A stretch of DNA of 64,000 nt, from contig CAWFTP010000003.1 of NCBI GenBank assembly GCA_963818885.1, forward strand, positions 248,001 through 312,000. The letters run 5' to 3'. A program made the position numbers and the translations under genes. This stretch comes from DATFDN01 sp963818885 (GTDB taxonomy: Bacteria; Pseudomonadota; Alphaproteobacteria; Acetobacterales; Acetobacteraceae). Position 1 is the first letter of the stretch. Every line of letters starts with the position of its first letter. Shown here in pieces: positions 17,654-27,187 of this stretch. Under the pieces are notes generated by a model. It was given only the letters and a program-made list of their open reading frames with translations. It ran no database searches and was not told the DNA's origin.

Positions 17654-18406
17654 CTACTTGCCGCCATCCACCGACAGGACCTGGCCGTTGACAAACCCGG
17701 CGAGGTCGGAGGCGAAGAACACGACTGCGTTGACGATGTCGGCCGGCGTGCCGAGCCGCTGCAGGGCGATGCCGCGCACCAGCGTCTGTTGCCCAGCGGC
17801 GCCGTAGCTCGCCCATTGCTTCTCGGTCGCCTCGTTGGTGCGCACGAAGCCAGGGGCGACGCTGTTCACGGTGATGCCGAACGGCCCAAGCTCGTGGGCG
17901 AGCTGGCGGGTCAGCCCGATCACCGCGTGCTTGGCCGCGCAATAGGCCTGAATGCCGGTCAGAGATGCCTGCATCCCCGCGCCCGAGCTGATGTTGACGA
18001 TCCGACCGCGCCCGGCCCTTTTCATCGCGGGCGCGGCAGCGCGGCTCAGCACGAAGGCCGCCCCGACATTGATCGCGAAGATGCGGTCCCAGTCAGCGTC
18101 CGGCACGTCCTCGATTGGACGCGGGCTTTGTCCGGAGACGCCGCCGGCGTTGTTCACCAGCACGTCGATCGCACCCTCGGTCGCCGCCTCGATCCCGCTG
18201 ATCCAGCGCGCGGCGGCGGCGTGGTCGGTCAGGTCGAGGATTTCGGTCGTGACGCCGGCCTTCGCCGTCTCCCCCAACTCGTCGGCGGATAGGTCGCAAC
18301 CGAACACCCGCGCGCCGAGGCCGGCGAACGTCTCGGCGATGGCGCGTCCGAAGCCGTGACCGGCGCCGCTCACCACCACCGTCCTGCCGTCAAAGCGGAT
18401 CTCCAT
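17654..18406 (-). CDS. Short-chain dehydrogenase/reductase
   Basis: A 250-residue classical SDR: VVVSGAGHGFGRAIAETF (cofactor loop), the VNNAGG segment, the SSGAGM...YCAAKHAVIGLTRQL catalytic Ser-Tyr-Lys region, and SVAPGFVRT. The ATG at 18406 follows the previous stop; a GTG at 18415 overlaps that stop in an ATGTGA context and is an alternative. The C-terminus VNGQVLSVDGGK is typical. It sits between another SDR and the deacetylase with 10-bp or smaller gaps, so the two dehydrogenases probably act in sequence on one substrate. Confidence 0.88.
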   Translation of the reverse strand: MEIRFDGRTVVVSGAGHGFGRAIAETFAGLGARVFGCDLSADELGETAKAGVTTEILDLTDHAAAARWISGIEAATEGAIDVLVNNAGGVSGQSPRPIEDVPDADWDRIFAINVGAAFVLSRAAAPAMKRAGRGRIVNISSGAGMQASLTGIQAYCAAKHAVIGLTRQLAHELGPFGITVNSVAPGFVRTNEATEKQWASYGAAGQQTLVRGIALQRLGTPADIVNAVVFFASDLAGFVNGQVLSVDGGK

Positions 18407-18411
18407 CGCGC

Positions 18412-19155
18412 TCACATGTTGTACTGGAAGCCGTCGACCTTGAAGTCTTGGCCTGTGATGAAGCAGGGCTCCGAGGCGGCGAGGAACACGACGAGGGAAG
18501 CCACGTCAGCGGGCGTGCCGACGCGGTGCAGCGCGATGCCGTCCCGCGCGATCTCCGCGCCGCGCTCGACGATCACCGGGTTCTTGGCAAGCTCGGTCTG
18601 GATCAGCCCGGGACAGATCGCGTTGATCAGGATGTCCGGTCCCAGCTCCTTCGCCAGCGCCCGCGTCATCCCGAGGATGCCGGCCTTCGCCGCCGCGTAG
18701 GAGAACTTGCTGAGCGCCGCGGTCACGCCGCCGGAATGGGCGTTGAGCGAGGACATCGAGACGATCCGCCCACCGCCCTGCGCCCGCATGATCGGGGCGA
18801 CGGCGCGGATGTAGTTGAAGCAGCTCTTGAGGTTCACGGCGATCGTCTGATCAAACTCCGCCTCGGTGATCTCGAGGATGCCCTTCGGCATCGGCCTTCC
18901 GGCGTTGTTCAGCAGGAAGTCGATGCGGCCGAACCGCTCCTTGACCGCAGCCGCGACCTCGTGCGCGCGGGCGAAATCCGCGACATCGGCCCGAAGGCAC
19001 ATGGTGTCCGGATCGATCTCGGCGGCGGTGCGCGCCATTTCTGGCTCCAGCACGTCGACCAGCGCGATGGCGAAGCCCGCCCCCGCCAGCGCGTGCGCGC
19101 AGCCGCGCCCGATCCCGCGCGCGCCGCCGGTCACGATCGCGACCTTGTCCGCCAT
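18412..19155 (-). CDS. Short-chain dehydrogenase/reductase
   Basis: A 247-residue classical SDR starting MADKVAIVTGGARGIGRGCA, with LRADVADF, LLNNAGRPMP, MSSLNAHSGG, SYAAAKAGILGMTRAL and the C-terminal ITGQDFKVDGFQYNM. The frame is open far upstream, but that part is only the shadow of the transporter gene. The ATG at 19155 overlaps the transporter's TGA (TGATG), indicating translational coupling. It precedes a second SDR of different sequence. Confidence 0.9.
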   Translation of the reverse strand: MADKVAIVTGGARGIGRGCAHALAGAGFAIALVDVLEPEMARTAAEIDPDTMCLRADVADFARAHEVAAAVKERFGRIDFLLNNAGRPMPKGILEITEAEFDQTIAVNLKSCFNYIRAVAPIMRAQGGGRIVSMSSLNAHSGGVTAALSKFSYAAAKAGILGMTRALAKELGPDILINAICPGLIQTELAKNPVIVERGAEIARDGIALHRVGTPADVASLVVFLAASEPCFITGQDFKVDGFQYNM

Positions 19156-20434
19156 CAGCGCAGCTCCCTGTGCGCGGTCTCGGGCATCAGCCAGATCACC
19201 ACGAAGCTGACGATTGCCGCCGCCATGACGTAGGCGGCGGGCGACAATGGCGAGCCGGTCGCCCGGATTAGCCAGGTGGCGATGAACGGCGCGAACCCGC
19301 CGAAGACCGCCACCGCCAGCGCGTAGGACGGCGTCATCCAGGTCGAGCGCCCGATCGTCGGGAACATCTCGGCGATAGCCGCCGGCCCGGCGCCCGAGAA
19401 CAGCGAAATCGCGGCGGCGAAGATCGCCTGGATCAGGATCAGGATGCCGAACCCCGGCTGGCCCAGAATCACCGCGAAGAACGGCAGCGGCGCGATGACG
19501 AAGAACGCGCAGGAGGCAAGCAGCAGCGGCTTGCGCCCGACCCGGTCGGACAACGCGCCGAAGAACGGGATCAGCAGCATCAGCACGACGACGCCGATCG
19601 TGTTCGACCACAGCGCCTGCGCGGACGAGACGCCAGCGTGGAGCCGGGTGAAGGTCGGCATGTAGGAGAGCAGGATGTAAAAGGCGACCGTCCAGTAGAT
19701 GGTGAAGCCGAACGCCCGCAGCGCGAGCAGGAACCCGCTCTCCTGCGCCGCCGTCACGGGCGCTGCCGGCGCCTCCGTCGCGGCGCGATACACGGGCGTC
19801 TCCTCGACGTTGCTGCGCAGGTAGAGGCCCACGAACGCCAGGATGATCCCGAGCAGGAAGGGGATGCGCCAGCCCCATGCGGCGAGCAATTCGGGGCTCA
19901 TAATCGAGGTGAACAGCGCGCCGGTGCCGGAGGCGAGGACCAGGCTCAGCGCGATCGAGGCCTGCTGGAAGCTGCCGTACCAGCCCCGCCGCGCGGGATG
20001 CGCCCACTCCACCATGAACGCGGTCGAGCCGCCCCATTCGCCGCCCGCCGAGAAGCCCTGGATCAGCCGCGCGACCACCAGCAGCGTCGGCGCCCACACG
20101 CCGATGCTGGCGTACCCGGCAGCACGCCCACCAGCACGGTGCCGAACGCCATCGACATGATGGTCAGCATCAGCGCTGCCTTGCGCCCGTGCGTGTCGCC
20201 GAACCGGCCGATCATGATCCCGCCCAGCGGGCGCATCAGGAAGCCGACGCCGAACACGGCGAAGGAGGACAGCAGCGCGGCGCTCGGGTCGGACGACGGG
20301 AAGAAATTGCGCGCGATGATGCCCGCGAAGAAGACGTAGACGCCGAAATCGTACCATTCGAGGACGTTGCCGATCGCCGCGGCGATCACCGCCTTCCTCG
20401 TCTCGTGCGCGGCCGGCAGGTCGGAGACCCTCAT
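19155..20434 (-). CDS. MFS transporter, metabolite:H+ symporter (MHS) family, frame broken once
   Basis: The N-terminal frame from ATG 20434 (GGAGG upstream) reads AAIGNVLEWYDFGVYVFFAGIIARNFFP, the hallmark of ProP/KgtP-like symporters, and RFGDTHGRKAALML (motif A). Near 20112-20117 (a GTAC followed by CC) the frame breaks; adding one base (or removing two) joins VGVLPG to YASIGVWAPTLLVVARLIQGFSAGGEWGGS. The second frame continues to HRELR. The rebuilt protein has about 426 residues and 12 helices. Such symporters import carboxylates, osmolytes or aromatic acids. Its start overlaps the methyltransferase stop (ATGA). Confidence 0.85.
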
Positions 20435-21081
20435 CGTCGTCCCTCCAGGCGGTACAGCGCCACCGTGCGCTCGGTGCGGTCCTCCAGCTCGAGCGTAGTC
20501 GGCACAGCACAGCGCGCGAACGGCGTCAGCCCCGAATTGGGCAAATAGGCGCGGCCGGGATCGGCGACCCATATCTCCGCCTGTTCCGCCATTGCGCGGA
20601 GCCACGGCAGGATATGCGCCGTCATCGGCGCCTCATAGCAGACGTCGCCGCACAGGATCAGCTCCCAGCGGCACGCCGCGCCGACCACATCGGCTTCCAC
20701 GGCCTGCACGGCGGCGCGGTTCGCCCTCGCGTTCAGCCCGATCGCGCTGATGGCGAGCGGGTCGATCTCGGCCGCCTCCACACTCGCGGCTCCAGCCCGC
20801 GCACAGGCTATCGCGGCGATGCCGCAGCCAGCGGCGAAGTCGAGCACGCGCTGACCGCGCACGACCGCCGGATTGTCGAGGATGTGGCGCGCGAGTGCCT
20901 GCCCGCCGGGCCAGGCGAAGGCCCAGAACGGCGGGTCGACGTTGCGGGTTGCGAGCCACGCCTCGGTCGCTTGCCAGATCGGGGTGACCTCGCCCGCGAG
21001 GTGCAGCGCGATCTCGGGCACGAGGGGCGCGTGGCCGGCGACGGTGTTCGCCCGCACGAACGTCTCGGCGTCGCTCCTCAT
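20431..21081 (-). CDS. Class I SAM-dependent methyltransferase (ETFB-lysine/NNMT-like)
   Basis: A 216-residue protein. WAFAWPGGQALARHIL followed by GQRVLDFAAGCGIAAIACARAGA and WELILCGDVCYE is the pattern of the METTL20/ETFB-type protein-lysine methyltransferases and nicotinamide N-methyltransferase-like proteins. In alphaproteobacteria, relatives trimethylate the beta subunit of electron-transfer flavoprotein. Both ends overlap neighbours by four bases (ATGA): the upstream ubiA stop and the downstream transporter start. Target is inferred from family only. Confidence 0.78.
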   Translation of the reverse strand: MRSDAETFVRANTVAGHAPLVPEIALHLAGEVTPIWQATEAWLATRNVDPPFWAFAWPGGQALARHILDNPAVVRGQRVLDFAAGCGIAAIACARAGAASVEAAEIDPLAISAIGLNARANRAAVQAVEADVVGAACRWELILCGDVCYEAPMTAHILPWLRAMAEQAEIWVADPGRAYLPNSGLTPFARCAVPTTLELEDRTERTVALYRLEGRR

Positions 21082-21977
21082 ATCCAGCCGATGAGGATCG
21101 CCAGCGCGATGGCGAGGCCCGTCTCCCGGTTCAGCTTGAACAGGCGCAGGCAGCCGCCCGGATCATGGACGTCGAGCGCCGCCACCTGGTAGGCGAGCAG
21201 CGCGGCCGGCAGGGTCAGCGCCGGCCAGAACCATGGCCCGAGCCCGGCGAGCCAGCCGGCGATGCCGAGCGCGATCAGCGTGCCGGCGTAGCAGGCGGCG
21301 AGGAACGGGCGCGTGCGTTCGCCGAACAGGCGCGCGGTCGACTTCACCCCGGCGAGCGCGTCGTCCTCGCGGTCCTGATGGGCGTAGATCGTGTCGAAGC
21401 CCAGGTCCCACAGGATCGCAGTGGCGTAGAGCGCGCCCCAGGCGGCATCGATCCGGCCCGAAGCGGCCGCGTAGCCGAGCGGGGCGCCGAAGCCGAAGGT
21501 GACACCCATCACGAGCTGCGGCCACCACGTCACCCGCTTCGCCAGCGGATAGAGCGCAACCAGGACCAGCGAGCTCGCGCCGAGGATGCGCGCGAGCGGG
21601 CGCAGCTGCAGCAGGATGGCGAGCCCGCAGGCGAGCAGGACAGCGAGAAAACTCAGGGCGTGGCGCAGGCTCAGCGCGCCGGAGGCGAGCGGCCGGGCGG
21701 CGGTCCGCGCCACTTTGCGGTCGATGTCGCGGTCCCACAGGTCGTTCACCACGCAGCCTGCCGCGCGCATCACCACGGCCCCGATCGCGAACAGGAGGAT
21801 GAGCCACACGGCGACGCGGGGCTCGGGCCGCGCCAGCACGATTCCCCATAGGCCGGGGAGGAACAGCAGCCACGCCCCGATCGGCCGATCCATCCGCGCG
21901 AGCAGCACATAGGGCCGCCAGGACGCGGGCAGCCGCGCAACCCAGCCCTCGGCGGCGATGTCGGTGTGGGCGGACAT
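21078..21977 (-). CDS. ubiA: 4-hydroxybenzoate polyprenyltransferase
   Basis: A 299-residue integral membrane prenyltransferase. The first Asp-rich motif is N78-D79...D82...D86 (VVNDLWDRDIDRKV) and the second is DTIYAHQDREDD; LLFLPGLWGI and several hydrophobic helices fit. UbiA attaches the isoprenoid tail to 4-hydroxybenzoate in ubiquinone synthesis. It is divergent from rsmE with about 37 bp between the start codons, and is the first gene of a six-gene coupled run towards lower coordinates. Confidence 0.93.
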   Translation of the reverse strand: MSAHTDIAAEGWVARLPASWRPYVLLARMDRPIGAWLLFLPGLWGIVLARPEPRVAVWLILLFAIGAVVMRAAGCVVNDLWDRDIDRKVARTAARPLASGALSLRHALSFLAVLLACGLAILLQLRPLARILGASSLVLVALYPLAKRVTWWPQLVMGVTFGFGAPLGYAAASGRIDAAWGALYATAILWDLGFDTIYAHQDREDDALAGVKSTARLFGERTRPFLAACYAGTLIALGIAGWLAGLGPWFWPALTLPAALLAYQVAALDVHDPGGCLRLFKLNRETGLAIALAILIGWI

Positions 21978-22014
21978 CGGTGTAGTGTGCGCTGTGCGAC
22001 GGGAGGGTCAATGA

Positions 22015-22746
22015 ATGACGACGCCCCTACGCCTCTTCGTCGCCGCCCCGCTCCACCCGGGCACCGAGATCGCGGCGAGCCCCGGGCAGGCGCACTACCT
22101 CGCGGCCGTCATGCGCCGCGCCGTCGGCGATCCCGTCCGCCTCTTCAACGGCCGCGACGGCGAGTTCGCGGCCCGGATCACCGTGCTTCGCCGCGACACC
22201 ACGCGACTCAAGGTGGAGCAGCAGCTCCGGCCCCAGGCGCCGGAGCCAAACCTCTGGCTCGTCTTCGGCCTGCTGAAACGCGACGCGACCGATATGCTGG
22301 TGCAGAAGGCGACCGAGCTCGGCGTTGCCGCGCTCTATCCGGTCATGACCGAGCGCACCAACGCGGGCCGGGTGAACGAAGCGCGGCTCACTGCAATCGC
22401 GATCGAGGCGGCGGAGCAGAGCGAACGGCTGACGGTGCCCCGCATCAATCCGCCGCGACGGCTAGCCGACCTGCTCTCAGTGTGGCCTGAGGCTCGCACA
22501 TTGGTCGCCGCGGTCGAACGCGGGTCGCTGCCCGGGATCAGCACAGCGGCCGGACCGGCGGGGCTGCTGGTCGGCCCGGAGGGCGGCTTCACCGAGGGGG
22601 AGCTTGACGCGCTCGCCCGTCACCCTTCTGTTGTGCGGGTGAGCCTCGGGCCGCGCATCCTGCGCGCCGAGACCGCCGCGATCGCCGGCCTTGCCTTGCT
22701 GCAGGCGCCCACCCTTTCGGGGGCACAGGCGCGATCCGATATGTGA
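22015..22746 (+). CDS. rsmE: 16S rRNA (uracil-1498-N3)-methyltransferase RsmE
   Basis: A 243-residue SPOUT methyltransferase. LFVAAPL at the start, QAHYLAAVMRRAVGD in the PUA-like domain, ATELGVAALYPVMTERT, LLVGPEGGFTEGE and LGPRILRAETAAIAGL in the knot are all present. It methylates U1498 of 16S rRNA. The ATG at 22015 has GGGAGGG at 22001-22007. It lies directly upstream of gshA with a 31-bp gap, an arrangement common in alphaproteobacteria. Confidence 0.94.
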   Translation: MTTPLRLFVAAPLHPGTEIAASPGQAHYLAAVMRRAVGDPVRLFNGRDGEFAARITVLRRDTTRLKVEQQLRPQAPEPNLWLVFGLLKRDATDMLVQKATELGVAALYPVMTERTNAGRVNEARLTAIAIEAAEQSERLTVPRINPPRRLADLLSVWPEARTLVAAVERGSLPGISTAAGPAGLLVGPEGGFTEGELDALARHPSVVRVSLGPRILRAETAAIAGLALLQAPTLSGAQARSDM

Positions 22747-22777
22747 CCACCGCAACCGCGAGACCGCCCGGACCCCG

Positions 22778-24163
22778 ATGTCGAACCCCGGAGACGCCGA
22801 TACGACGCCGATCGAATCGGTGCGCCAGCTTGCCGAATATTTCGCCGCCGGGTGCAAGCCGCCCGCCGCGTTCCGGATCGGCACGGAGCACGAGAAGTTC
22901 GGCTTCCGCCACGCCGACCTGCTCGCGCCGCCGTACGCGCCCGCGCCCGGCGCGCCGGGATCCATCCGCGCCATCCTGGAGGGGCTCGCCGCGATCGGCC
23001 GCGGCCAGCCGATCCTCGATCGCGGCAATCCGATCGGGCTCTCGCTCGAAAGCGGCGCCTCGGTCTCGCTGGAGCCCGCCGGCCAGCTCGAGCTCTCGGG
23101 AGCCCCGCTCGAGACGCTGCACGACACCAGGGCCGAGCTCGACGCCCATCTCGCGGCGGTCCGCACGGTGACCGAGCCGCTCGGCCTCGGCTTCGCCCCG
23201 CTCGGCTTTCACCCCACGATGGCGCGGGAGGCGATGCCCTGGATGCCGAAAGGCCGCTACGCCATCATGCGGGCCTACATGCCGAAGGTGGGCGGGCTCG
23301 GCCTCGACATGATGACCCGAACCTGTACCGTGCAGGTCAATCTCGACTACGGCTCCGAGGCCGACATGCTGCGCAAGCTACGGGTCTCGCTCGTGCTGCA
23401 GCCGCTGGCGACCGCGCTGTTCGCCAACTCGCCGTTCAGGCAGGGGCGGTTGAACGGCTTCCTCAGCTATCGGGCCCATGTCTGGACCGATACCGACAAC
23501 GACCGTTCCGGCATCCCCCGCGTGATGTTCGAGGACGGGTTCGGCTTCAAGCGCTACGCCGAATGGCTGATCGATGGCGTCCCGATGTATTTCGTCTACC
23601 GCGACGGGCGGTATATCGACGTCGCCGGCCAGTCCTTCCGCGCCTTCATGGAGGGTCGGGTCGAGGCGCTCGCCGGCGAGCGGGCGACGGTGGGCGACTT
23701 CGCCGATCACGTCACCACTGTCTTCACCGACGTGCGGATCAAGCGGTTCCTGGAGATGCGCGGAGCGGACGCCGGAACGCCCGCGATGATGCTGGCCCAG
23801 TCGGCGCTCTGGGTCGGGCTCCTCTACGACGAGGCGGCGCTCGAGGCGGCGCTCGGGCTGGTGCGCGGCGTGCGCTGGGAGGAGGCGGTGGCGCTGCGTG
23901 CCGCTGTGCCTCTGCTCGGGCTGGAGGCGCCGTTCCGCGGCCGGAAGCTGCGCGCGCTCGCCGCCGAGGTGCTGGACATCGCCGCCGATGGCCTGCGCGC
24001 GCGGGAAAGGCGCGACGGCGCCGGACGGGACGAACGCGTCTACCTGGAGCCGTTGCAGGCAATCGTCGCCGGCGCCCCTGGACCGGCTCAGTACTGGCTG
24101 GGCCGCTATCACGGCCTGTGGCGGGGGGATGTCCGGCGAATTTTTGCGGAAGCGGCCGTTTAA
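22778..24163 (+). CDS. gshA: Glutamate-cysteine ligase, plant/alphaproteobacterial type
   Basis: A 461-residue ligase catalysing the first step of glutathione synthesis. FRIGTEHEKFGF (ATP/Mg site), GASVSLEPAGQLELSG, MTRTCTVQVNLDYGSEADM, RSGIPRVMFEDGFGFKRYAEWLIDGVPMYFVYR (split here across the active site) identify the class related to plant GSH1. The start at 22778 fits the conserved N-terminus (SNPGDADTTPIESVRQL). It is downstream of rsmE and likely co-transcribed. Confidence 0.94.
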   Translation: MSNPGDADTTPIESVRQLAEYFAAGCKPPAAFRIGTEHEKFGFRHADLLAPPYAPAPGAPGSIRAILEGLAAIGRGQPILDRGNPIGLSLESGASVSLEPAGQLELSGAPLETLHDTRAELDAHLAAVRTVTEPLGLGFAPLGFHPTMAREAMPWMPKGRYAIMRAYMPKVGGLGLDMMTRTCTVQVNLDYGSEADMLRKLRVSLVLQPLATALFANSPFRQGRLNGFLSYRAHVWTDTDNDRSGIPRVMFEDGFGFKRYAEWLIDGVPMYFVYRDGRYIDVAGQSFRAFMEGRVEALAGERATVGDFADHVTTVFTDVRIKRFLEMRGADAGTPAMMLAQSALWVGLLYDEAALEAALGLVRGVRWEEAVALRAAVPLLGLEAPFRGRKLRALAAEVLDIAADGLRARERRDGAGRDERVYLEPLQAIVAGAPGPAQYWLGRYHGLWRGDVRRIFAEAAV

Positions 24164-24182
24164 GCTGCGTGATTCGTCATCC

Positions 24183-24196
24183 GCGTGTAAACACGC
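24183..24196. promoter_or_regulatory. Perfect 14-bp dyad between gshA and the BTAD regulator
   Basis: GCGTGT-AA-ACACGC, six-base arms with a two-base centre, lying 20 bp after gshA and just ahead of the next gene. It could be an operator or the base of a short terminator hairpin, but no T-run follows. Confidence 0.4.
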
Positions 24197-26332
24197 TTGC
24201 GTCTGCAACCCGAATGGGGACAAATGCAGCCCATGATGGCAAACCTTGCGGCGCGACCTGTCTCCGCTTCCCAGTCTGTCCAGCCGGCTACCGCCGCGTT
24301 ACGCTTGCGGCTGATCGGCCAGATGGCGGCGTGGGGCCCCGGCTCTCACAACATCCTTCCGGGAGGACGCAAGACGAGGGCGTTGCTGGCCGTCATCGCG
24401 ATGTCCGGCGCGCGGCCGGCGTTGCGCGGGCGGCTCGCCGAGCTGCTGTGGAGCCGCCGGCCGGAGGAGCAGGCACGCGCGTCCCTGCGCCAGGAAATCC
24501 ACCGCTTGCTGGAGGCGCTCGCCCCCGCGGGGATCGACGCGCTCCAGGTCACCCGGGATCACCTGACATTGCGCCCTGGCCTGGCCTGGGTGGACGTCGA
24601 GGAGGTCATGGGCGCCACGGTGAAGCAACCAGCGGCGCTGTCCTTGCTCGAGGGCGACCTGCTGGAGGACCTCGACGGCGCCGACCCGGCATTCGACACC
24701 TGGCTCGCGACCGAGCGCGAACGGCTGCGCGACCATGGCCGCGGGCTCGCCGAGGCGCTGTTGCGCGAGCAGGACGATCCCGACACCACCATCCCAGCCG
24801 CCCAGCGGCTGCTTGCGATCGACCGCGCGCATGAGGGCGCTTGGCGGGCGCTGATGCGCGCCCACGCGGCGCGGGGAGAGCGGGGCATGGCGATCCAATC
24901 CTATGACCGCTGCCGTGCCGTGCTCGCGGACCTGCTCGATGCGGCGCCGTCGGCCGAGACCCAGAAGCTGCTCGCCGACATCCGCGGCGCCGGCGGCACG
25001 CGGACGCCGTCTCGGCTCTCGGCGCTGCAGCGGGCGAGCGCCACCGAGGAGGAACCCGCGCCCGGTACCGAGCAGGCTGGCGCCGGCCACGCCGCAAGGC
25101 GCGCCATCCGCATCGGGGTGCTGCCGTTCAAGCACATGGGCGCTGATGTCGAGGAGGCGCATCTCTCCTCCGGGATCGCCGAGGAGATCACCACCGTGCT
25201 GTCGCTGCTTCGCTCGGTGGCGGTGGTCTCGTCGAGCGCGCTGGCTCGCTTCGCCGCGGAGAACCGCGACGAGGAGGCGGTTCGGCAAGCCTTCGACCTC
25301 GACTACCTGCTGGACGGGTCGATCCAGCACATTCGCTCGCGCTTGCGCGTGAGCGCGCGGCTGCTCGACCTCGGCGCCCACAACCAGATCGCCTGGGCGC
25401 GCCGGTTCGACCGTCAGGCCGAGGACTCGCTCGCCTTGCAGGACGAGATCGCGGCGGAGATCGTGGCTCAGATCGAGCCCGCCATCCTGCTGATCGAAGG
25501 CAAGCGGGCGGCGTTGCGCAACGCCACGGGCGCGAACGCCCATGAGCTGGTGCTGCGCGCCCTGCCGCAGTTGAGCCGGATGGAGCAGGCACCGTTCCTT
25601 CGGGCCGGCGAGCTGCTGCGCCGGGCGATCGAGGTCGAGCCCGAGCATGCCCCGGCGCATGCCTGGTCGGCTTACTGGGGCACCCTGCTGGTCGCGCAGG
25701 GTTGGTCCAGCCACCCGCAGGACAGCATCGCGGAGGCCGGCCGGTTGGCCGAACGGGCGGTTCAGCTCGACCCGTTCGACGCCCGGGCGCTGACCATCGC
25801 CGGGCATGTGAGCGCGGCGTTGCAGCACCGGCTGCACGAGGCGGCGTCCTTGCACGAGCGGGCGCTCGCGCTCAACCCGAACCTGGCGATGGCCTGGGCA
25901 TTCTCCGCCGCCACCCATGCGTTCCTCGGCGACATGGCGGAGGCCGAGCGGCGGGCCGCGCGCTACAAGAGGCTCACGTCGCTGCACCCGTTCGCCTTCG
26001 TCTTCGACGGCTATCTGGCGGCGATCCAGCTGCTGAAGCGGGACCACGACGCCGCGGTCGGCATCGGCCGGACGGTCACGCAGATGAATCCCCTGTTCTC
26101 AGCGGGATACAAGCCGTATCTCGCCGCGCTCGGCCATCTCGGCAGGCGGCAGGAGGCGGCGGTCGCGCTACGCCGGCTGCTGGCACTGGAGCCGCAATTC
26201 TCGGTGCAGCGGTTTCTGGCGATGGCACCGTTCGTGCGCGAGGCCGACCGGGAGACCTACGGCGAGGGGCTGCGTCTCGCGGGCGTGCCGGAGTCCGCCG
26301 CCGGCTCCGCGCCGGTGCCGCTGCGCGCCTGA
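24197..26332 (+). CDS. BTAD/TolB-like/TPR regulatory protein
   Basis: About 700 residues. Residues ~35-100 resemble the OmpR-like winged helix of SARP regulators (LRLRLIGQMAAWG..., GRKTRALLAVIAMS, RGRLAELLWSRRPEEQARASLRQEIHRL). Residues ~100-265 form the BTAD helical repeat (AQRLLAIDRAHEGAWRALMRAHAARGE). Residues ~300-440 hold a TolB-N/CadC-like segment (RIGVLPF, GIAEEITTVLSLL, YLLDGSIQ). The rest is TPR-like. This domain order is known in alphaproteobacterial regulators, and no transmembrane helix is evident. The TTG at 24197 or ATGs near 24224 could be the start. ispE follows by 1 bp. Confidence 0.75.
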   Translation: MRLQPEWGQMQPMMANLAARPVSASQSVQPATAALRLRLIGQMAAWGPGSHNILPGGRKTRALLAVIAMSGARPALRGRLAELLWSRRPEEQARASLRQEIHRLLEALAPAGIDALQVTRDHLTLRPGLAWVDVEEVMGATVKQPAALSLLEGDLLEDLDGADPAFDTWLATERERLRDHGRGLAEALLREQDDPDTTIPAAQRLLAIDRAHEGAWRALMRAHAARGERGMAIQSYDRCRAVLADLLDAAPSAETQKLLADIRGAGGTRTPSRLSALQRASATEEEPAPGTEQAGAGHAARRAIRIGVLPFKHMGADVEEAHLSSGIAEEITTVLSLLRSVAVVSSSALARFAAENRDEEAVRQAFDLDYLLDGSIQHIRSRLRVSARLLDLGAHNQIAWARRFDRQAEDSLALQDEIAAEIVAQIEPAILLIEGKRAALRNATGANAHELVLRALPQLSRMEQAPFLRAGELLRRAIEVEPEHAPAHAWSAYWGTLLVAQGWSSHPQDSIAEAGRLAERAVQLDPFDARALTIAGHVSAALQHRLHEAASLHERALALNPNLAMAWAFSAATHAFLGDMAEAERRAARYKRLTSLHPFAFVFDGYLAAIQLLKRDHDAAVGIGRTVTQMNPLFSAGYKPYLAALGHLGRRQEAAVALRRLLALEPQFSVQRFLAMAPFVREADRETYGEGLRLAGVPESAAGSAPVPLRA

Positions 26333-26333
26333 G

Positions 26334-27183
26334 ATGGCGCTGGCCGAGCCGGCGCCGGCCAAGGTCAACCTCTACCTCCATGTCACCGGCCGGCGGGCGG
26401 ACGGCTATCACGAGCTTGACAGCCTCGCGGTGTTCGCCGCGGTGGGCGACACGGTGCGGGCCGAGCCCGCGCAAAGGCTGACCCTCGCCATCGAGGGGCC
26501 GTTCGCCGCGGCGCTCGCGGCGGAACCCGACAATCTGGTGCTGCGCGCCGCCCGGGCGCTGGGCGAGGCGGCGCATGTCCCGGCCCGGGCGCGGCTGGTG
26601 CTGACCAAGACGCTGCCGGTCGCCTCCGGGATCGGCGGCGGGTCGGCGGATGCGGCGGCGGCGCTGCGAGCGTTGGGCCGGTTGTGGGGCGTGGCGGCGG
26701 ACACCGCGCTCGCGGCGCGGCTCGGCGCCGACGTGCCAGTGTGCCTGTCGCGCCGGCCGGCCCGGATGGGCGGGATCGGGGAGGTGCTGACGCCGGCGCC
26801 CCGCTTGCCCGCGTGCGGGATCGTCCTGCTCAACCCCAACCTCGCGGTCGCGACGGCCGATGTGTTCCGGGCCCGGCGTGGTGCGTTCTCGCCGCCCGCC
26901 GAGCTTCCCGCCGCATGGGCCGATGCCGCGGCGCTGGCGGCGGACCTGGCACGCTGGCGCAACGACCTCGAAGCGCCGGCGATCGCGCTGTGCCCGCCGA
27001 TCGGCGAGGCGCTGGCCCGGCTGCGTGCGCAGCCTGGGTGCCTGATCGCGCGAATGAGCGGGTCGGGGGCGACCTGCTACGCCCTGTTCGCCACACCAGC
27101 GCGGGCCGCCGACGCGGCGCAGCGGCTGGACGGCGCCGGGATGGTGGGCCTGGGGCGGCGGGTTCGCGCCAGCCCTGGACTGA
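26334..27183 (+). CDS. ispE: 4-diphosphocytidyl-2-C-methyl-D-erythritol kinase IspE, frame broken near 3' end
   Basis: A GHMP kinase of the MEP isoprenoid pathway: PAPAKVNLYLHVTGRRADGYHELDSL at the start, LPVASGIGGGSADAAAALRAL (ATP loop), ADVPVCL and MSGSGATCYALF near the end. In the given frame the protein reads on to 27287 and overlaps the opposite gene by 100 bp. Removing one base at about 27131-27140 restores the family ending (PGWWAWGGGFAPALD) and a TGA at 27181-27183, five bases before the next gene's end; total 282 residues. Because IspE is normally essential, this frame break is almost certainly an error in the sequence. Confidence 0.92.
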
Positions 27184-27187
27184 TCCC

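Noticed and set aside
18412..20097. A 561-residue SDR with long N-terminal extension
   Set aside because: The extension is an out-of-frame shadow of the MFS transporter gene; the SDR proper starts at 19155.
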